Positions 6,189 through 6,533 of a DNA stretch of 6,533 nucleotides are shown here, piece after piece. The notes below the pieces were generated by a model that saw nothing but the letters and a program-made list of their open reading frames with translations, searched no databases and was not told the origin of the DNA. Position 1 is the first letter of the stretch; every line of letters begins with the position of its first letter. Position numbers and translations under genes: made by a program. The DNA is from Pseudomonadales bacterium (GTDB lineage Bacteria; Pseudomonadota; Gammaproteobacteria; Pseudomonadales; Pseudohongiellaceae), in assembly GCA_022360535.1 (NCBI GenBank), contig JAKSCP010000190.1, positions 1-6,533 on the forward strand. Reading direction: 5' to 3'.

Positions 6189-6533
6189 CTAACTGCTGGC
6201 CTGGCCCTCTGCAGCTTCGTCTTCTTCCTGCCGTTTGCGGATCATCCTTCCCGCGACAATCCCTGCTTCAAACAGCAGCCACATGGGAATCGCCAGCATC
6301 GATTGTGTGAAGGGGTCGGCGGGAGTGAGCAACATGCCAACGACGAAACAGCCAACGATTACATAGGGCCGCTTTTGGGCGAGTGAATCAGGCTCTGCCA
6401 GCCCGACCCAGATGAAAATAAAAACAGCGATCGGAACTTCGAAAGCAATACCAAAAGCGAGAAATATCGCTAACGCAAAACTTAGAAAACTATTGATGTC
6501 AGGGGCAACAGAGATTCCTTCTGGTGCAACTGA
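6189..6533 (-). CDS. tatC: Sec-independent translocase subunit TatC, C-terminal part
   Basis: Inner-membrane core receptor of the twin-arginine export system, which binds signal peptides of folded proteins together with TatB. Only the last 114 residues are in the window; the gene enters from the right edge. The fragment reads through APEGISVAPDINSFLSF (3-19), a hydrophobic stretch with FGIAFEVP (27-34) containing the conserved membrane Glu32, KRPYVIVG (54-61), FVVGMLLTPADPFTQ (63-77, with the conserved TPxD Asp73), and AIPMWLLFEAGI (81-92). It closes with a charged cytoplasmic tail. These segments match the last three membrane helices of E. coli TatC closely. The tail is shorter than in E. 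coli. tatA and tatB would be expected upstream, beyond the right edge. The stop is TAG at 6191-6189. Confidence 0.95.
   Translation of the reverse strand, partial: SVAPEGISVAPDINSFLSFALAIFLAFGIAFEVPIAVFIFIWVGLAEPDSLAQKRPYVIVGCFVVGMLLTPADPFTQSMLAIPMWLLFEAGIVAGRMIRKRQEEDEAAEGQASS

Noticed and set aside
1..6533. Novel defence, mobile or CRISPR-type system
   Set aside because: All long real frames are recognised housekeeping genes, and I saw no transposase, integrase, direct-repeat array or uneven composition suggesting an island.

Overview
The window is a compact chromosomal segment that looks gammaproteobacterial. The evidence is a rhodanese-fused ThiI, TypA/BipA, a proline iminopeptidase coupled to D-aminoacyl-tRNA deacylase, an E. 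coli-like TatC tail, and NtrC/sigma-54 sites built like those of enteric glnA. The species cannot be fixed from sequence alone; a marine or environmental gammaproteobacterium is a guess. I see no mobile element, CRISPR array, tRNA or rRNA.

Layout, left to right. Positions 1-853 (minus) hold the first 284 codons of a type II (eukaryote-like) glutamine synthetase that runs off the left edge. Positions 854-1272 are a divergent control region. On the minus strand it contains two NtrC-type enhancer palindromes (1131-1147 and 1162-1178), a sigma-54 promoter (1055-1070) and a roughly 190-nt leader with several inverted repeats. On the plus strand follow thiI (1273-2748), typA (2871-4700, with a candidate sigma-70 promoter in front), pip (start preferred at 4783, to 5742) and dtd (5745-6182, two bases after pip). 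The last 345 bases (6189-6533, minus) are the C-terminal third to half of tatC, convergent with dtd and separated from it by six bases.

Functionally these are housekeeping genes: ammonium assimilation, tRNA thiolation, ribosome-associated GTPase, peptide trimming, tRNA proofreading and protein export. Four of the five thiI-to-tatC products act in translation or peptide turnover. The most notable point is regulatory and evolutionary. The glutamine synthetase divergent from thiI-typA is the GSII type, not the GSI (GlnA) usually associated with this neighbourhood in gammaproteobacteria, yet its upstream region has the complete NtrC/sigma-54 architecture typical of glnA. I found no wholly new multi-gene system here.
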